A program made the translations under genes and the position numbers. Shown one piece after another: positions 35,047 through 44,948 of a DNA stretch of 64,000 bases. The DNA is taken from the NCBI RefSeq assembly GCF_900129505.1, contig NZ_LT670818.1:248001-312000 (forward strand), in the 5' to 3' direction. Numbering within the stretch: the first letter of the stretch is position 1; each line of letters opens with the position of its first letter. The notes beneath the pieces are model-generated. The model was not told where the DNA came from. It did no database searches and saw only the letters and a program-made list of their open reading frames with translations. Origin of the DNA: Bradyrhizobium erythrophlei. GTDB taxonomy: Bacteria; Pseudomonadota; Alphaproteobacteria; Rhizobiales; Xanthobacteraceae.

Positions 35047-37455
35047 ATGCAGACACCAGGCGCCAACGACACGTCTTCAACAGCCCGTGATCTGGACCTG
35101 CTGGACCGCTACTGGCGCGCCGCCAACTACCTCTCGGTCGGCCAAATCTATCTGCTCGCCAACCCCCTGCTTCGCGAACCCTTGCTGCCGGAGCACATCA
35201 AGCCGCGGCTATTGGGACATTGGGGCACCACACCGGGACTCAATTTCGTCTACGCCCATCTCAACCGGGTCATTCGCGCATCCGACCTCAACGTCCTCTA
35301 TGTCTGCGGGCCCGGTCACGGCGGCCCGGGCATGGTCGCCAACACCTATCTCGAAGGCAGCTACAGCGAGATCTATCCGGACATCGGCCGCGACGCCGAG
35401 GGCTTGCGCAAATTGTTCCGCCAGTTCTCGTTTCCCGGCGGCATTCCGAGCCACGCGGCGCCGGAAACACCGGGATCGATCCACGAGGGCGGCGAACTCG
35501 GCTACGCGCTGCTGCACGCCTATGGCGCGGCACTCGACAATCCCGATCTCATCGTCGCCTGCGTGGTCGGCGACGGCGAAGCCGAGACCGGGCCGCTCGC
35601 CGCGTCCTGGCATTCCAACAATTTCCTCAATGCCGCGCATGACGGCGCGGTGCTGCCCATCCTTCATCTCAACGGCTACAAGATCGCCAATCCCACCGTG
35701 CTCGGCCGGATGAGCAACGAAGAGATTCGCCATCTCTTCATGGGCTACGGCCATGAGCCGTTATTCGTGGAAGGCAGCGACCCCGCAACGATGCATCGGC
35801 TGATGGCCGACACGCTGGAGCGGGCACTGGAAAGCATCCGCAAAATTCAGACGGCCGCGCGCGACGGGCGCACGACAAGCGGGCGTCCGCAATGGCCCAT
35901 GATCGTGCTGCGCAGTCCCAAGGGCTGGACCGGACCGAAAGAGGTTGACGGCCTGAAGGTCGAGGGCTTTTGGCGCGCGCATCAGGTGCCGATCGCCAAT
36001 CCGCGTGGAAATCCCGAGCATCTGAAACTGCTCGAGCAATGGATGCGCAGCTATCAGCCGGACAAGCTGTTCGACGAATCCGGCCGGCTGCTCCCTGAAT
36101 TGCAGGCGCTTGCTCCCGAAGGCGAGCGTCGCATGGGCGCCAATCCGCACGCCAATGGCGGGCTCTTGAAGCGCGAGCTCAAGCTGCCGGACTTTCATGG
36201 CTATGCCGTCGACGTCCCCTGCCCCGGCGGCGCCGAGGCCGAAGCCACGCGCGTGCTCGGACAATTCCTGCGCGACGTCGTGCGCGACAACGCCGAGGCG
36301 CGGAATTTCCGGATCGTGGGGCCCGACGAGACCGCCTCGAACCGCCTCGATGCGGTGTTCGAGGTGACGGAGCGGGTCTGGATGGAGGGCATCGAGCCGT
36401 ACGACGTTCATCTGGCGAGGGACGGCCGGGTGATGGAGGTGTTGAGCGAGCACCTCTGCCAGGGCTGGCTGGAAGGCTATCTGCTCACCGGACGGCACGG
36501 CTTCTTCTCCTGCTACGAGGCCTTCATCCACATCGTCGATTCCATGTTCAACCAGCACGCCAAATGGCTGAAGGTTTCACGCGCGCTGCCGTGGCGACGG
36601 CCGATCGCCTCGCTCAATTATCTCCTGACCTCGCATGTCTGGCGTCAGGACCACAACGGCTTCAGCCATCAGGACCCCGGCTTCGTCGATCTCGTCACCA
36701 ACAAGAAGGCCGACATCGTCCGGGTGTATTTTCCGCCCGATGCCAACACGCTGCTCTGGATCGCCGACCATTGTCTGCGGACCTATGACCGCATCAACGT
36801 GATCGTCGCCGGCAAGCAGCCCGCGCCGCAATGGCTGACCATGCGGGAGGCCGCGACGCATTGCGATGCCGGCATCGGAATCTGGCCATGGGCCGGCACC
36901 GAGGCGGCGGGCTCCGAACCCGATGTGGTGATGGCCTGCGCCGGCGACGTCCCGACACTGGAGACGCTGGCCGCGGTCGACTTGCTGCGGAAGGCCCTGC
37001 CCGACCTGAAAATCCGGGTCGTCAATGTGGTCGACCTGATGACGCTGCAGCCGAAAGACCAGCATCCGCACGGCGTCAGCGATCGCGATTTCGACGGCAT
37101 GTTCACGCGCGACAAGCCGGTGATCTTCGCCTATCACGGCTATCCCTATCTGATCCATCGCCTGACCTATAACCGCACCAACCACGCCGGGATGCACGTT
37201 CGCGGCTTTGCCGAGGAAGGCACGACGACGACGCCGTTCGACATGGTGGTGTTGAACGAGCTCGACCGCTTTCATCTGGCGATCGAAGTCATCGATCGCG
37301 TGCCGGGCCTCAACATCGCCGCGGCCCACATCAAGCAGCAGTTCCGCGATGCCCTGATCGAGCACACGCGCTACGTCCGCGAGCATGGCGAAGACATGCC
37401 GCAAATCCGCGACTGGGTTTGGCCATACGGCAATAACGTGGACGCCCGTGACTGA
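35047..37455 (+). CDS. Phosphoketolase (Xfp-like), 802 aa
   Basis: Thiamine-diphosphate enzyme splitting xylulose 5-phosphate (and often fructose 6-phosphate) to acetyl phosphate plus a triose or tetrose phosphate. Family blocks are [55 protein letters not shown] near 87, [18 protein letters not shown] near 175, and [17 protein letters not shown] near 540. Length matches the roughly 800-aa family. No acetate kinase or phosphotransacetylase gene is adjacent in the window. The ribosome site is weak (GAGACG). The 255 bp upstream has a CT-rich stretch but no certain promoter. Confidence 0.95.
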   Translation: MQTPGANDTSSTARDLDLLDRYWRAANYLSVGQIYLLANPLLREPLLPEHIKPRLLGHWGTTPGLNFVYAHLNRVIRASDLNVLYVCGPGHGGPGMVANTYLEGSYSEIYPDIGRDAEGLRKLFRQFSFPGGIPSHAAPETPGSIHEGGELGYALLHAYGAALDNPDLIVACVVGDGEAETGPLAASWHSNNFLNAAHDGAVLPILHLNGYKIANPTVLGRMSNEEIRHLFMGYGHEPLFVEGSDPATMHRLMADTLERALESIRKIQTAARDGRTTSGRPQWPMIVLRSPKGWTGPKEVDGLKVEGFWRAHQVPIANPRGNPEHLKLLEQWMRSYQPDKLFDESGRLLPELQALAPEGERRMGANPHANGGLLKRELKLPDFHGYAVDVPCPGGAEAEATRVLGQFLRDVVRDNAEARNFRIVGPDETASNRLDAVFEVTERVWMEGIEPYDVHLARDGRVMEVLSEHLCQGWLEGYLLTGRHGFFSCYEAFIHIVDSMFNQHAKWLKVSRALPWRRPIASLNYLLTSHVWRQDHNGFSHQDPGFVDLVTNKKADIVRVYFPPDANTLLWIADHCLRTYDRINVIVAGKQPAPQWLTMREAATHCDAGIGIWPWAGTEAAGSEPDVVMACAGDVPTLETLAAVDLLRKALPDLKIRVVNVVDLMTLQPKDQHPHGVSDRDFDGMFTRDKPVIFAYHGYPYLIHRLTYNRTNHAGMHVRGFAEEGTTTTPFDMVVLNELDRFHLAIEVIDRVPGLNIAAAHIKQQFRDALIEHTRYVREHGEDMPQIRDWVWPYGNNVDARD

Positions 37456-37532
37456 TGTCAGCGGTACCGCGGACATGATGGCCACAAGCCGAAACCCGCA
37501 CGTCGTCAGGCCCGGCAGGGATTGGCCGGCGC

Positions 37533-37660
37533 CTAGAGTGGGATGACTTTTCTTCGAATAGTCATCCCACTCTAGCTTTCTGTTTGAGCGTGATCTCCGA
37601 GCAAACGCTTCGCGTTTGTCGAGGGAAAACCGGTTCCCACTTTTCCGGATCATGCTCTAG
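37533..37660. repeat. Dispersed hairpin repeat, family C-like (copy 4)
   Basis: There is a perfect 16-bp stem CTAGAGTGGGATGACT / AGTCATCCCACTCTAG with an 11-nt loop (37533-37575). It is followed by a related but different tail: TTGAGCGTGATCTCCGAGCA, AACGCTTCGCGTTTGTCGAG, GAAAACCGGTTCCCAC, ending GATCATGCTCTAG. It lies downstream of phosphoketolase and may terminate its transcript. The remaining gap to 37812 shows only a likely promoter region. Confidence 0.88.
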
Positions 37661-37812
37661 CCGCCCCTACCCCGATCCGCTGTGGGATAGCCCCGGCCCC
37701 CCGTTCCGTCCGCTCCGCTGCCGCAAAAAGCTGCAGCGAGCGGGCTGCTTTGATTGTGACAAGGTGGTAACTGTGCGACGTTTTTACCGTCTGGGAGAAC
37801 GAAGCTTCATTC

Positions 37813-38385
37813 ATGCTGAGCGTGATTATCCCCACCGAAGGCGTCGAACAGTCTGCCGTCGCCACCCTCGCCGCCCTGGTGCCGGGAGCCGCAGCCGGCG
37901 TGATCAAGGAAGTTCTTCTGGTTGACCGGGCCGGTACCGGGGTGATCGAGCGGGTCGCCGACGTCGCGGGCTGCCGCTTCCTGCCTTGCCAGGGCACGCG
38001 GGCGGCGGCGCTGGCGGCTGGCGCGCGCCAGGCCCGTTCGCCCTGGCTGATGTTCCTGCATGCCGGCGCGGTGCTGGACTCGAGCTGGATCGAGGAGACC
38101 ACGCAATTCATCCAGCGCGTCTCGGACAGCGGACGCCCGCGCGCCGGCATCTTCCGCTACGCCCGCTCGCCCTATGACGACCCAAGCCTGCGCGACGGTT
38201 TCAAATTCATCGCCCGCATGATCACCGGGCCGTCGGCGGACCAGGGGCTTTTGATCGCGCGCGACCATTACGAGCGGCTCGGCGGCCACGCGCCGGACGC
38301 CCGCCGCTCCGAGGCCCGACTGCTGCGGCAGCTAGGCCGCTCCTCACGGACGCTGTTGCGGAGCCGGATCATCATGGTGGCATGA
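37813..38385 (+). CDS. Short GT2-like glycosyltransferase-fold protein, 190 aa
   Basis: The N-terminus MLSVIIPTEGVEQSAVATLA and the later ARSPWLMFLHAGAVLDSSWI follow the GT-A family 2 pattern, where the stretch after FLHAGAVL stands for the usual D-x-D region. Here the motif is HAGA rather than DxD, and the protein is shorter than most GT2 enzymes, so activity is doubtful. There are no membrane segments. GGGAGAACGAAGC precedes the ATG. It may be a conserved rhizobial variant rather than a broken gene, since the frame is clean. Confidence 0.72.
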   Translation: MLSVIIPTEGVEQSAVATLAALVPGAAAGVIKEVLLVDRAGTGVIERVADVAGCRFLPCQGTRAAALAAGARQARSPWLMFLHAGAVLDSSWIEETTQFIQRVSDSGRPRAGIFRYARSPYDDPSLRDGFKFIARMITGPSADQGLLIARDHYERLGGHAPDARRSEARLLRQLGRSSRTLLRSRIIMVA

Positions 38386-38422
38386 GGCGCGCCGAGATTC
38401 TTGCCCCAAGATACTTGCCAAA

Positions 38423-38440
38423 GTCAAATAATTGTTTGAC
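38423..38440. promoter_or_regulatory. MarR-type operator in the promoter of the MarR-GNAT gene
   Basis: GTCAAATAATTGTTTGAC is an 18-bp near-perfect inverted repeat (one mismatched pair). TTGCCA (38415) and GACAAT (38438) sit 17 bases apart around it and could be the -35 and -10 boxes, putting the palindrome in the spacer. Autorepression by the MarR domain encoded 24 bp downstream is the simplest reading. Confidence 0.6.
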
Positions 38441-38463
38441 AATGGCAACTATCGAGGTGAGCC

Positions 38464-39390
38464 ATGTCGCAACCGGATTCGAATGCCCAGATATCGGCGG
38501 TACGCGCCTTCAACCGCTTCTACACCCGCAAGCTCGGCGTGCTCGACCAGCAACTCCTGAAAAGTCCGTTCTCGCTGAGCGAGGCACGGGTGCTGTACGA
38601 GTTGGCGCAGCGGGACAATGTGGCGGCGAAAGAGGTCGGGATCGAGCTCGGCCTCGATCCGGGCTACCTCAGCCGCATCGTCCAGAAATTCGACGAGGAT
38701 GGGCTGATCACCCGCAAGGCGTTGCCTTCCGACCGGCGCCAATTCCAGCTCGGCCTGACCGCCAAGGGCCGCCAGGCTTTTGCAAGACTCGAGCGCAGCT
38801 CGCAGGACGACGTCGCCGCCATGCTCACCGCCCTGCCGCCCGGTGGCGTGGCGCGTCTGACCGCGGCGATGGGCGCGATCGAGCGTCTGCTCGGCGCGCC
38901 GCACACGCCGCGACCTGCGATCCTGCGCGATCCCCGGCCGGGCGACATGGGATGGGTGGTGCAAAGCCATGGCGAATTGTACGCGCGCGAATACGGTTTT
39001 GACTCGTCGTTCGAAGCGCTGGTGGCGGAGATATTGGCAAAATTCCTCGCCTCGTTCGACGCCTCGCGCGAACGCTGCTGGATCGCCGACATCGACGGCG
39101 CCCAAGTCGGCTCGGTATTCCTGGTCAGGCAAACCGACGACGTCGCCAAGCTGCGATTGCTGCTGGTCGATCCGGCCGGACGCGGACAGGGATTGGGACG
39201 GCGGCTGGTCGGCGAATGCATTTCGTTTGCCAGGGCTTGCGGCTACCGCAAGATCACGCTGTGGACCCAGAGCATTCTGCTGGCCGCGCGGAAAATCTAT
39301 CAGGAAGCGGGCTTTGTACGGGTCGCCAGCGAGCCGCACCGCGGTTTCGGCCAGAGCCTGATCGGCGAGACCTGGGAGCTCGAGCTGTGA
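38464..39390 (+). CDS. MarR-GNAT fusion: regulator with acetyltransferase domain, 308 aa
   Basis: Residues about 5-145 form a MarR winged helix (FSLSEARVLYELAQRDNVAA, LDPGYLSRIVQKFDEDGLI with the DNA-recognition helix, and the wing SDRRQFQLGLTAKGR). Residues about 155-308 are a GNAT N-acetyltransferase with the acetyl-CoA loop AGRGQGLGRRLVGECISFAR near 238. Such fusions regulate transcription and may acetylate a small molecule or protein. The ATG has GAGGTGAGCC upstream. A palindrome in the promoter suggests self-regulation. The stop overlaps the next small gene (GTGA). Confidence 0.92.
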   Translation: MSQPDSNAQISAVRAFNRFYTRKLGVLDQQLLKSPFSLSEARVLYELAQRDNVAAKEVGIELGLDPGYLSRIVQKFDEDGLITRKALPSDRRQFQLGLTAKGRQAFARLERSSQDDVAAMLTALPPGGVARLTAAMGAIERLLGAPHTPRPAILRDPRPGDMGWVVQSHGELYAREYGFDSSFEALVAEILAKFLASFDASRERCWIADIDGAQVGSVFLVRQTDDVAKLRLLLVDPAGRGQGLGRRLVGECISFARACGYRKITLWTQSILLAARKIYQEAGFVRVASEPHRGFGQSLIGETWELEL

Positions 39391-39533
39391 CGCCGACGCG
39401 TCGCGCTTCGTCGCGGCGCGTCACGCCGGAACTCATGGCCTTCTACAAAAAGCGCGCGCATCGGCTGCGCGAACAAGCCTGGCGCGACATGTGGACGGGA
39501 TTGTGGGCCGCGCTGAAGAGGATCATCGCCTAG
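39387..39533 (+). CDS. Small basic protein, 48 aa, coupled to the MarR-GNAT gene
   Basis: A GTG at 39387 overlaps the TGA of the MarR-GNAT gene as GTGA, the usual form of translational coupling. The product starts MTPTRRASSRRVTPELMAF and ends MWTGLWAALKRIIA: an Arg/Lys-rich N-terminus and an amphipathic, Trp-containing C-terminal helix. No domain is recognised. Its TAG stop is the first part of a family C repeat. It could be a membrane-binding peptide, or simply a frame opened by the overlap. Confidence 0.5.
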   Translation: MTPTRRASSRRVTPELMAFYKKRAHRLREQAWRDMWTGLWAALKRIIA

Positions 39534-39630
39534 AGCCCCGTTTCGATTCTATCGAAACGGGGCTCTAGATTCTTATTTGACGCGTCTTCTTAACGCGAAT
39601 TGGTCTCCACTTCGCTTGAAAACGCTCTAG
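39530..39630. repeat. Dispersed hairpin repeat, family C (copy 5)
   Basis: A perfect 18-bp stem CTAGAGCCCCGTTTCGAT, loop TCT, and complementary arm spans 39530-39568. It is followed by TTGACGCGTCTTCTTAACGC, GAATTGGTCTCCACTTCGCT and TGAAAACGCTCTAG. It fills the whole space between two convergent genes: the left CTAG holds the stop of the 48-aa gene, and the right CTAG holds the stop of moaB. It should act as a bidirectional terminator. Confidence 0.92.
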
Positions 39631-40193
39631 GCCGTCGCGCCCTGCGCTTTCGGGCGGCGCAGATGTTCGTCCAGCCGCGGCATGATCTCGACGAAATTGC
39701 ACGGCCGGGTGCGGTAGTCGAGCTGGGCCATGAGAATGCCATCCCAGGCGTCGCGGCAGGCGCCGGGCGATCCCGGCAGGCAGAAGATGAAGGTGGCGCC
39801 GGCTGTCCCGGCGGTGGCCCGGCTCTGGATCGTCGAGGTACCGATCTTGGCATGGCTCAGCATGTGGAACGCGATCGAAAAACCATCCATCCGCTTCTCG
39901 AACAACGGCTCGACCGCCTCCGGCGTCACATCGCGGCCGGTAAAGCCGGTGCCGCCGGTGGTGATGATGACATCGACGCCCGGCTCCGCAATCCATTTCC
40001 TGACGATACCGCGGATCGCCTCGACGTCGTCGGTTGTGATCTCGCGCGCCGCGAGGTGATGACCGGCGGCGGTAAGCCGCTCCGCCAGCGTGTTTCCGGA
40101 TTTGTCATCCGCCAGCGTGCGCGTATCCGAAATCGTCAGCACCGCGATGTTGAGCGGAACGAATTTTTTCGATTCGTCGATGGAAGACATCAT
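39627..40193 (-). CDS. moaB: Molybdenum cofactor biosynthesis protein B (MoaB/MogA fold), 188 aa
   Basis: Molybdopterin-binding domain protein (adenylylation of molybdopterin in MogA-type enzymes). Conserved elements: IAVLTISDTRTLADDKSGN near the start, DVIITTGGTGFTGRDVTPEA near 90 (the phosphate/MPT-binding GGTG), and IFCLPGSPGACRDAWDGIL near 148. The two adjacent ATGs at 40193 and 40190 are both possible; AGGAG lies seven bases before the first. The stop codon is inside the family C repeat. Confidence 0.93.
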   Translation of the reverse strand: MMSSIDESKKFVPLNIAVLTISDTRTLADDKSGNTLAERLTAAGHHLAAREITTDDVEAIRGIVRKWIAEPGVDVIITTGGTGFTGRDVTPEAVEPLFEKRMDGFSIAFHMLSHAKIGTSTIQSRATAGTAGATFIFCLPGSPGACRDAWDGILMAQLDYRTRPCNFVEIMPRLDEHLRRPKAQGATA

Positions 40194-40204
40194 GCGTCTC
40201 TCCT

Positions 40205-40325
40205 CGTCATGCCCGGCCTTGTGCCAGGCATCCACGCCTTAAGTTTTTCTCAGCAAGCAAAGACGTGGATGGCCGGGACATCTAGCGCGAAGACGCGCTT
40301 CGCGCTTCTGCCCGGCCATGACGAT
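40205..40325. repeat. Palindromic intergenic repeat, family F
   Basis: CGTCATGCCCGGCCTTGTGC and CTGCCCGGCCATGACGA are the inverted ends. Internal pairs are ATCCACGCCTT/AAGACGTGGAT and GCGAAGACGCGCTTCGC. It fills the space between moaB and ypfJ. A fragment with the same start, TCGTCATGGCCGGGCC, occurs at 14490-14505. Confidence 0.8.
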
Positions 40326-40341
40326 CAATGCATCGCGATCC

Positions 40342-41274
40342 TCACAAATTGCCCGCGCCGAACGTGTTGCAGGCCTGCACCGTGCCCTGCTGATAGCCGG
40401 TCATGAACCATTGCTTGCGCTGCGCGGCGGAGCCGTGGGTGAAGGAATCCGGCACCACCCGCCCGGTCGCCTGCCGCTGCAGCGTATCGTCGCCGATCGC
40501 GGACGCCGTCGTCAGCGCCGCGTCGATATCGCCGGCCTCGAGGAAGCCCGGTCGCTTCTTCGACTCGCGATTGACCCAGACGCCGGACAGGCAATCCGCC
40601 TGCAGCTCGACCTTGACCTGCAGCGCGTTGCTCTCCGCCTTGCTGCCGGCCTGCTGCTGCAGCCGCGTCACGCGCGGCAGGATGCCGAGCAGGTTCTGGA
40701 TGTGATGCCCGGCCTCGTGGGCGATGATATAGGCCGCGGTGAATTTGCAGGCATTGCCGGAGCAGCCGTGGAACCTGGTCTCGACCTCGCGGAAAAATCC
40801 GGTGTCGAGAAATATCCGGCGCTCCGGCGGACAGTAGAACGGCCCCATCGCCGACTGCGCCATGCCGCAGCGCCCGCCATTGGTGGCGTTGCGGAACAGC
40901 ACGATTTTCGGGCCCGTGTAGGATTGCCCCGAGGCCTGGAAGATCTCGCTCCAGCGATCGTCGATCTCACCGAGGATGCCGGCGATCATGCTGCCCATCT
41001 CGTCGGTCGGCGCGCCGGTCTTGACGGTTCCCGACCTGCGATCGGTCTGATAGCTCGGCGCCTGGCTGCCGCCGCCCAGAATTTCCGCGCCGCCAATCAG
41101 GATGCGCGGGTCGATGCCGAACGCATAGCCGATCAGGCCGAGCACGATGATGGTGCCAATGCCGAGTCCGCCGCCGCCCATGGGAAGACCGAGGCCGCCG
41201 CCACCCATTCCGCCGCCGCTGTCATCGCGACGGTCCTCGATATCGTCGCTGCGACGGAAGTCATCGTAACGCAT
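40342..41274 (-). CDS. ypfJ: YpfJ-family neutral zinc metallopeptidase, 310 aa
   Basis: The zinc-binding motif HEAGHH is at about residues 186-191, in YIIAHEAGHHIQNLLGILPR, with a downstream metal ligand in VELQADCLSGVW. The N-terminus is charged (MRYDDFRRSDD), then Gly-rich (GGGMGGGGLGLPMGGGG), followed by one membrane helix (IGTIIVLGLIGYAFGI), so the peptidase domain should face the periplasm. This is the neutral_zincp (YpfJ) family. Substrates are not known. Confidence 0.93.
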   Translation of the reverse strand: MRYDDFRRSDDIEDRRDDSGGGMGGGGLGLPMGGGGLGIGTIIVLGLIGYAFGIDPRILIGGAEILGGGSQAPSYQTDRRSGTVKTGAPTDEMGSMIAGILGEIDDRWSEIFQASGQSYTGPKIVLFRNATNGGRCGMAQSAMGPFYCPPERRIFLDTGFFREVETRFHGCSGNACKFTAAYIIAHEAGHHIQNLLGILPRVTRLQQQAGSKAESNALQVKVELQADCLSGVWVNRESKKRPGFLEAGDIDAALTTASAIGDDTLQRQATGRVVPDSFTHGSAAQRKQWFMTGYQQGTVQACNTFGAGNL

Positions 41275-41406
41275 GGCGTATTTTCCTCATTTCCAATTCG
41301 GCGGCAACGCATCACCGATATCCAACGCGACAGTCACGTAAAAATTCCATCGCGTTAATCAATAACCCGCCCGGCAAAAATTGCCTAGCAAGAAAGAATT
41401 ACCGGG

Positions 41407-41421
41407 TTAAGTCGATTTTTA
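41407..41421. promoter_or_regulatory. Possible CtrA half-match upstream of ccrM
   Basis: TTAA-GTCGATT-TTTA matches the CtrA box TTAA-N7-TTAA except for one base, 82 bp upstream of ccrM. CtrA activates ccrM in Caulobacter. A single imperfect match in AT-rich DNA is weak evidence. Confidence 0.35.
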
Positions 41422-41483
41422 CTTTGCCTCGTCAATGTACGGCCAGTCGGTTGTTTAGTCCCGCGTCGCCGACAGCGTCGCCT

Positions 41484-42636
<1,153 letters not shown>

Positions 42637-42780
42637 ATTTCAAAGAAATCGGGTGGGCAAAGGCGCTCTTGCGCCGTGCCCACCGTCTAACCTGGCACTC
42701 GTCATACCTCGCTAATCGGTGGGCACGCTTCGCTTTGACCACCCTACGGACTGAATGACAGCGCCGCCCCACAAACAACC

Positions 42781-42881
42781 GTCATACCCCGCGAAGGCGG
42801 GGTATCCAGTACGCCGCGGCCTTTCCGCTCAATCACTGACGTCTCTGGAATACTCGATCATCCGCTTTCGCGGATGATGAC
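42781..42881. repeat. Dispersed palindromic repeat, family A (copy 2)
   Basis: GTCATACCCCGCGAAGGCGG, GGTATCCAGTACGCCGCGGC, then ATCACTGACGTCTCTGGAAT and CGCTTTCGCGGATGATGAC. It agrees with the copy at 5577-5677 over almost all positions outside the two hairpin loops. Confidence 0.9.
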
Positions 42882-42940
42882 ATCAGGGGTGTGCAACGGC
42901 TTCACAATTCAAACAGCCGGAACGTAACTGCGTTGAAACC

Positions 42941-43018
42941 GTCATTGCGAGCGAAGCGAAGCAATCCATCGGGCCACAAAAAGAAAGCTGGATTGCTTCG
43001 CTTCGCTCGCAATGACGA
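42941..43018. repeat. Dispersed repeat, family B (copy 3)
   Basis: GTCATTGCGAGCGAAGCGAA-GCAATCCA and TGGATTGCTTCGCTTCGCTC-GCAATGAC form a near-perfect 30-bp inverted repeat around a short loop. It is the most regular family B copy in the window. Together with the family A copy it fills most of the 42637-43254 gap. A fragment (CTTCGCGATCTCGCCGC) of the 11.5-kb block follows at 43029. Confidence 0.9.
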
Positions 43019-43254
43019 CAAAACGCAACTTCGCGATCTCGCCGCATGTTTGCGCGTCGGGCAGGCAAAGCGACCCTGTACGCGGCAGCCCGTAGGCACA
43101 TAAAGACAAACGATGATATCACTATCACCTTCTCGAGACAGCGCGTCAGAACGCGGTTTGCCGGAAGTGCTCCGCGGCGGAGGACCTGATGCGTATCGCT
43201 TCGCCAGCAAACGATATAAATAGCTCAATTGACGGCCATCGGAGGAAATTCAAT

Positions 43255-43500
43255 ATGCCAAAGATAGCTGCGATCCTGGCTTGCAGCCTCGTCGCCTCAG
43301 TCTTTTCGTTCAGTGCCCAAGCACGGAGCTTTTGCGGACAAGGCTTTCACCGTGACCCTTATGGCGCGTGCGTACGCAACGGTGAGCCGACCCGCTTGGT
43401 CGTGACCCCCAATGAAGGACCGGTCTGGCCGAGGGTGTGGTGCCCAAAATACGGTTACTACTACAATGACCGCCACGGCCGGTGCGTACCCGCTCGGTAA
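43255..43500 (+). CDS. Small secreted Cys-containing protein (GCG_CRPN-like), 81 aa
   Basis: The signal peptide MPKIAAILACSLVASVFSFS is cleaved after SAQA. The mature part has SFCGQGFHRDPYGACVRNG and CPKYGYYYNDRHGRCVPAR, the paired Cys-Gly/Tyr-Gly-x-Cys arrangement of small rhizobial GCG-type proteins. Four cysteines suggest two disulfides. GGAGGAAATTCAAT precedes the ATG, an excellent ribosome site. The function is unknown. Confidence 0.8.
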   Translation: MPKIAAILACSLVASVFSFSAQARSFCGQGFHRDPYGACVRNGEPTRLVVTPNEGPVWPRVWCPKYGYYYNDRHGRCVPAR

Positions 43501-43697
43501 GGGTGTCGAGCGGGCGGGAACAGTCCGCGCTGGCACTGATGTTCGGCCGATGTGACTTTCAGCACCACATTACTTCCCGGCTCGCCAAGGCAAATTCCGA
43601 CACTGCACGGAAAGCTGGGAGATGGTGCGGTTGTTTTGCCAGCAGCGGCGGTGGCATCTTGCTGCGCTGATGCATCTTGCTGCGCTTATGCATCCTA

Positions 43698-43790
43698 ACC
43701 CGTGCCGCCAAGGTCCCGACCGGCCCCGACGGGCTGCACGAGATCAAGCATGACGGAAACCGCCTGATCGTGCAGCGCGAGGGCTCACAT
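43698..43790 (+). pseudogene. Remnant of an ATP-dependent DNA ligase (LigD/Lig-type) N-terminus
   Basis: The forward frame reads P-T-G-P-D-G-L-H-E-I-K-H-D-G-N-R-L-I-V-Q-R-E-G, matching the nucleotidyltransferase motif I of ATP-dependent ligases (E-I-K-x-D-G-x-R with the adenylated Lys). Nothing ligase-like follows: the frame runs into the C-terminus of the opposite gene. No start codon or ribosome site fits. It is a fragment of about 30 codons. Confidence 0.6.
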
Positions 43791-44075
43791 GCCACCGCCT
43801 CCGCCACCCCCGCCGCCACCAGCTTGTCTGGACGCGTCGATATCTCTGTCTAAACCACGAGGTTCAGGCGCGTAACCGAAAGCTCCCCGATAGCCCTTCT
43901 TCGAGCCCCTGGCTTGCGTCTCGCGCAGCGGAGCGTAGCCGAAGACGCCCGGGTGATGTTTCCGAGAGACCTTATGCTGCAGAGCCGGTGTTTTGCCTGG
44001 TACTCCCTGCGCAAGCACAGCCGGTGCGGCGGCGACGAGAGCGGCGGCAGAAAGTGCGATGATCGTTGTCTTCAC
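43785..44075 (-). CDS. Small secreted protein with FGYAP repeats, 96 aa
   Basis: The signal peptide is MKTTIIALSAAALVAAAPAV with cleavage after VLAQG. The mature protein has two similar units, HHPGVFGYAPLRETQARGSK and KGYRGAFGYAPEPRGLDRD, and ends in a run of ten glycines before the final Met. The Gly tail lies where the ligase remnant and the gene meet, so the C-terminus may have been altered by rearrangement. GGAGGGAGG precedes the ATG. The gap 44076-44478 upstream has no supported feature. Confidence 0.65.
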   Translation of the reverse strand: MKTTIIALSAAALVAAAPAVLAQGVPGKTPALQHKVSRKHHPGVFGYAPLRETQARGSKKGYRGAFGYAPEPRGLDRDIDASRQAGGGGGGGGGGM

Positions 44076-44478
44076 TTTTCAGTCCTCCCTCCTTGGAATA
44101 AAAAGCCCGCGCAGCGCGCTGAAACTAGACCCGTTCCGTGACCGGGCCACATCACGCTACGGTGAAGGCGTAACAGGCGTGATATGACCCGCCAGCCCTG
44201 CAGACGGTTGGGTCTGGAGCACAGGCGAGCCACTGCCGGTCGCTACTTCATCGATCGAAGTGCGCCCCAGAATTGATTTGCGTTTCGCTCAAACGAACTG
44301 GCGCTCTTGCGCAAATCCCAGAGGGCGAAGGCGGTTGCATCTGCCAGTAGCCTGTAGGGCGGATCGAGCTAAACGAGCTGACATCTGCCGCCAATACCGC
44401 GCTTTCGGCTTGTTCCTTGTGAAGGCAGGGACTAGAATCCGCTGCCAGCCGAGACTTGCTGTCCGGATTGATCGCCCA

Positions 44479-44805
44479 ATGCGAAAACGATCTGAGAGAT
44501 TGCTGTTACTGCCGCTATTGCCGATCTTTGTTCTCGGCATGTTTCCGATTTTGCTATTTTGTTTCATGGGTTTTGCCGGCCTCGGCATCCTTGGCATTCT
44601 CCTGATTTGCGTTGGCCTGGGCGACGGGCTGCACGCCAACAGTGATTTCAATCGACAGGTCATCGTCCACGGTTATGCGCGCCGATCGGAGCGAGCCGTC
44701 GATGCATCGAATCTGCGCTGGACCGTTCGTTTCGCGACCGTCATGAACGTCACTGGCGTGGGACTGATCGCCGCGGGACTTTGCGGCCTTTTCTACTTCG
44801 GTTGA
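44479..44805 (+). CDS. Small membrane protein, 108 aa
   Basis: After a basic start (MRKRSERLLLLPLLPIFVLG), two closely spaced hydrophobic helices (to about residue 48) are followed by a polar stretch with NSDFNRQVIVHGYARRSE and a third helix near the C-terminus (MNVTGVGLIAAGLCGLFYFG). The open frame extends upstream to 44260 but that part is not protein-like. GC is somewhat lower than in neighbours. No family is recognised. Confidence 0.5.
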   Translation: MRKRSERLLLLPLLPIFVLGMFPILLFCFMGFAGLGILGILLICVGLGDGLHANSDFNRQVIVHGYARRSERAVDASNLRWTVRFATVMNVTGVGLIAAGLCGLFYFG

Positions 44806-44948
44806 TCGACGCTGAGGGCCTGCGCTCCCCTCACGAACTCGTCGGTTGCGCATCCGCGCAAAATTTGAGCATGGACAGATGTCCATGGCATAGTGGCCAC
44901 GTCCCGCTTTTTTCTCGGTAACAATTTTTAGGCAAAAGGGAGATCTGA

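Noticed and set aside
37813..38385. GT2-like gene as a truncated pseudogene
   Set aside because: The frame is uninterrupted, has a good ribosome site and normal codon use, so a short conserved protein is more likely.
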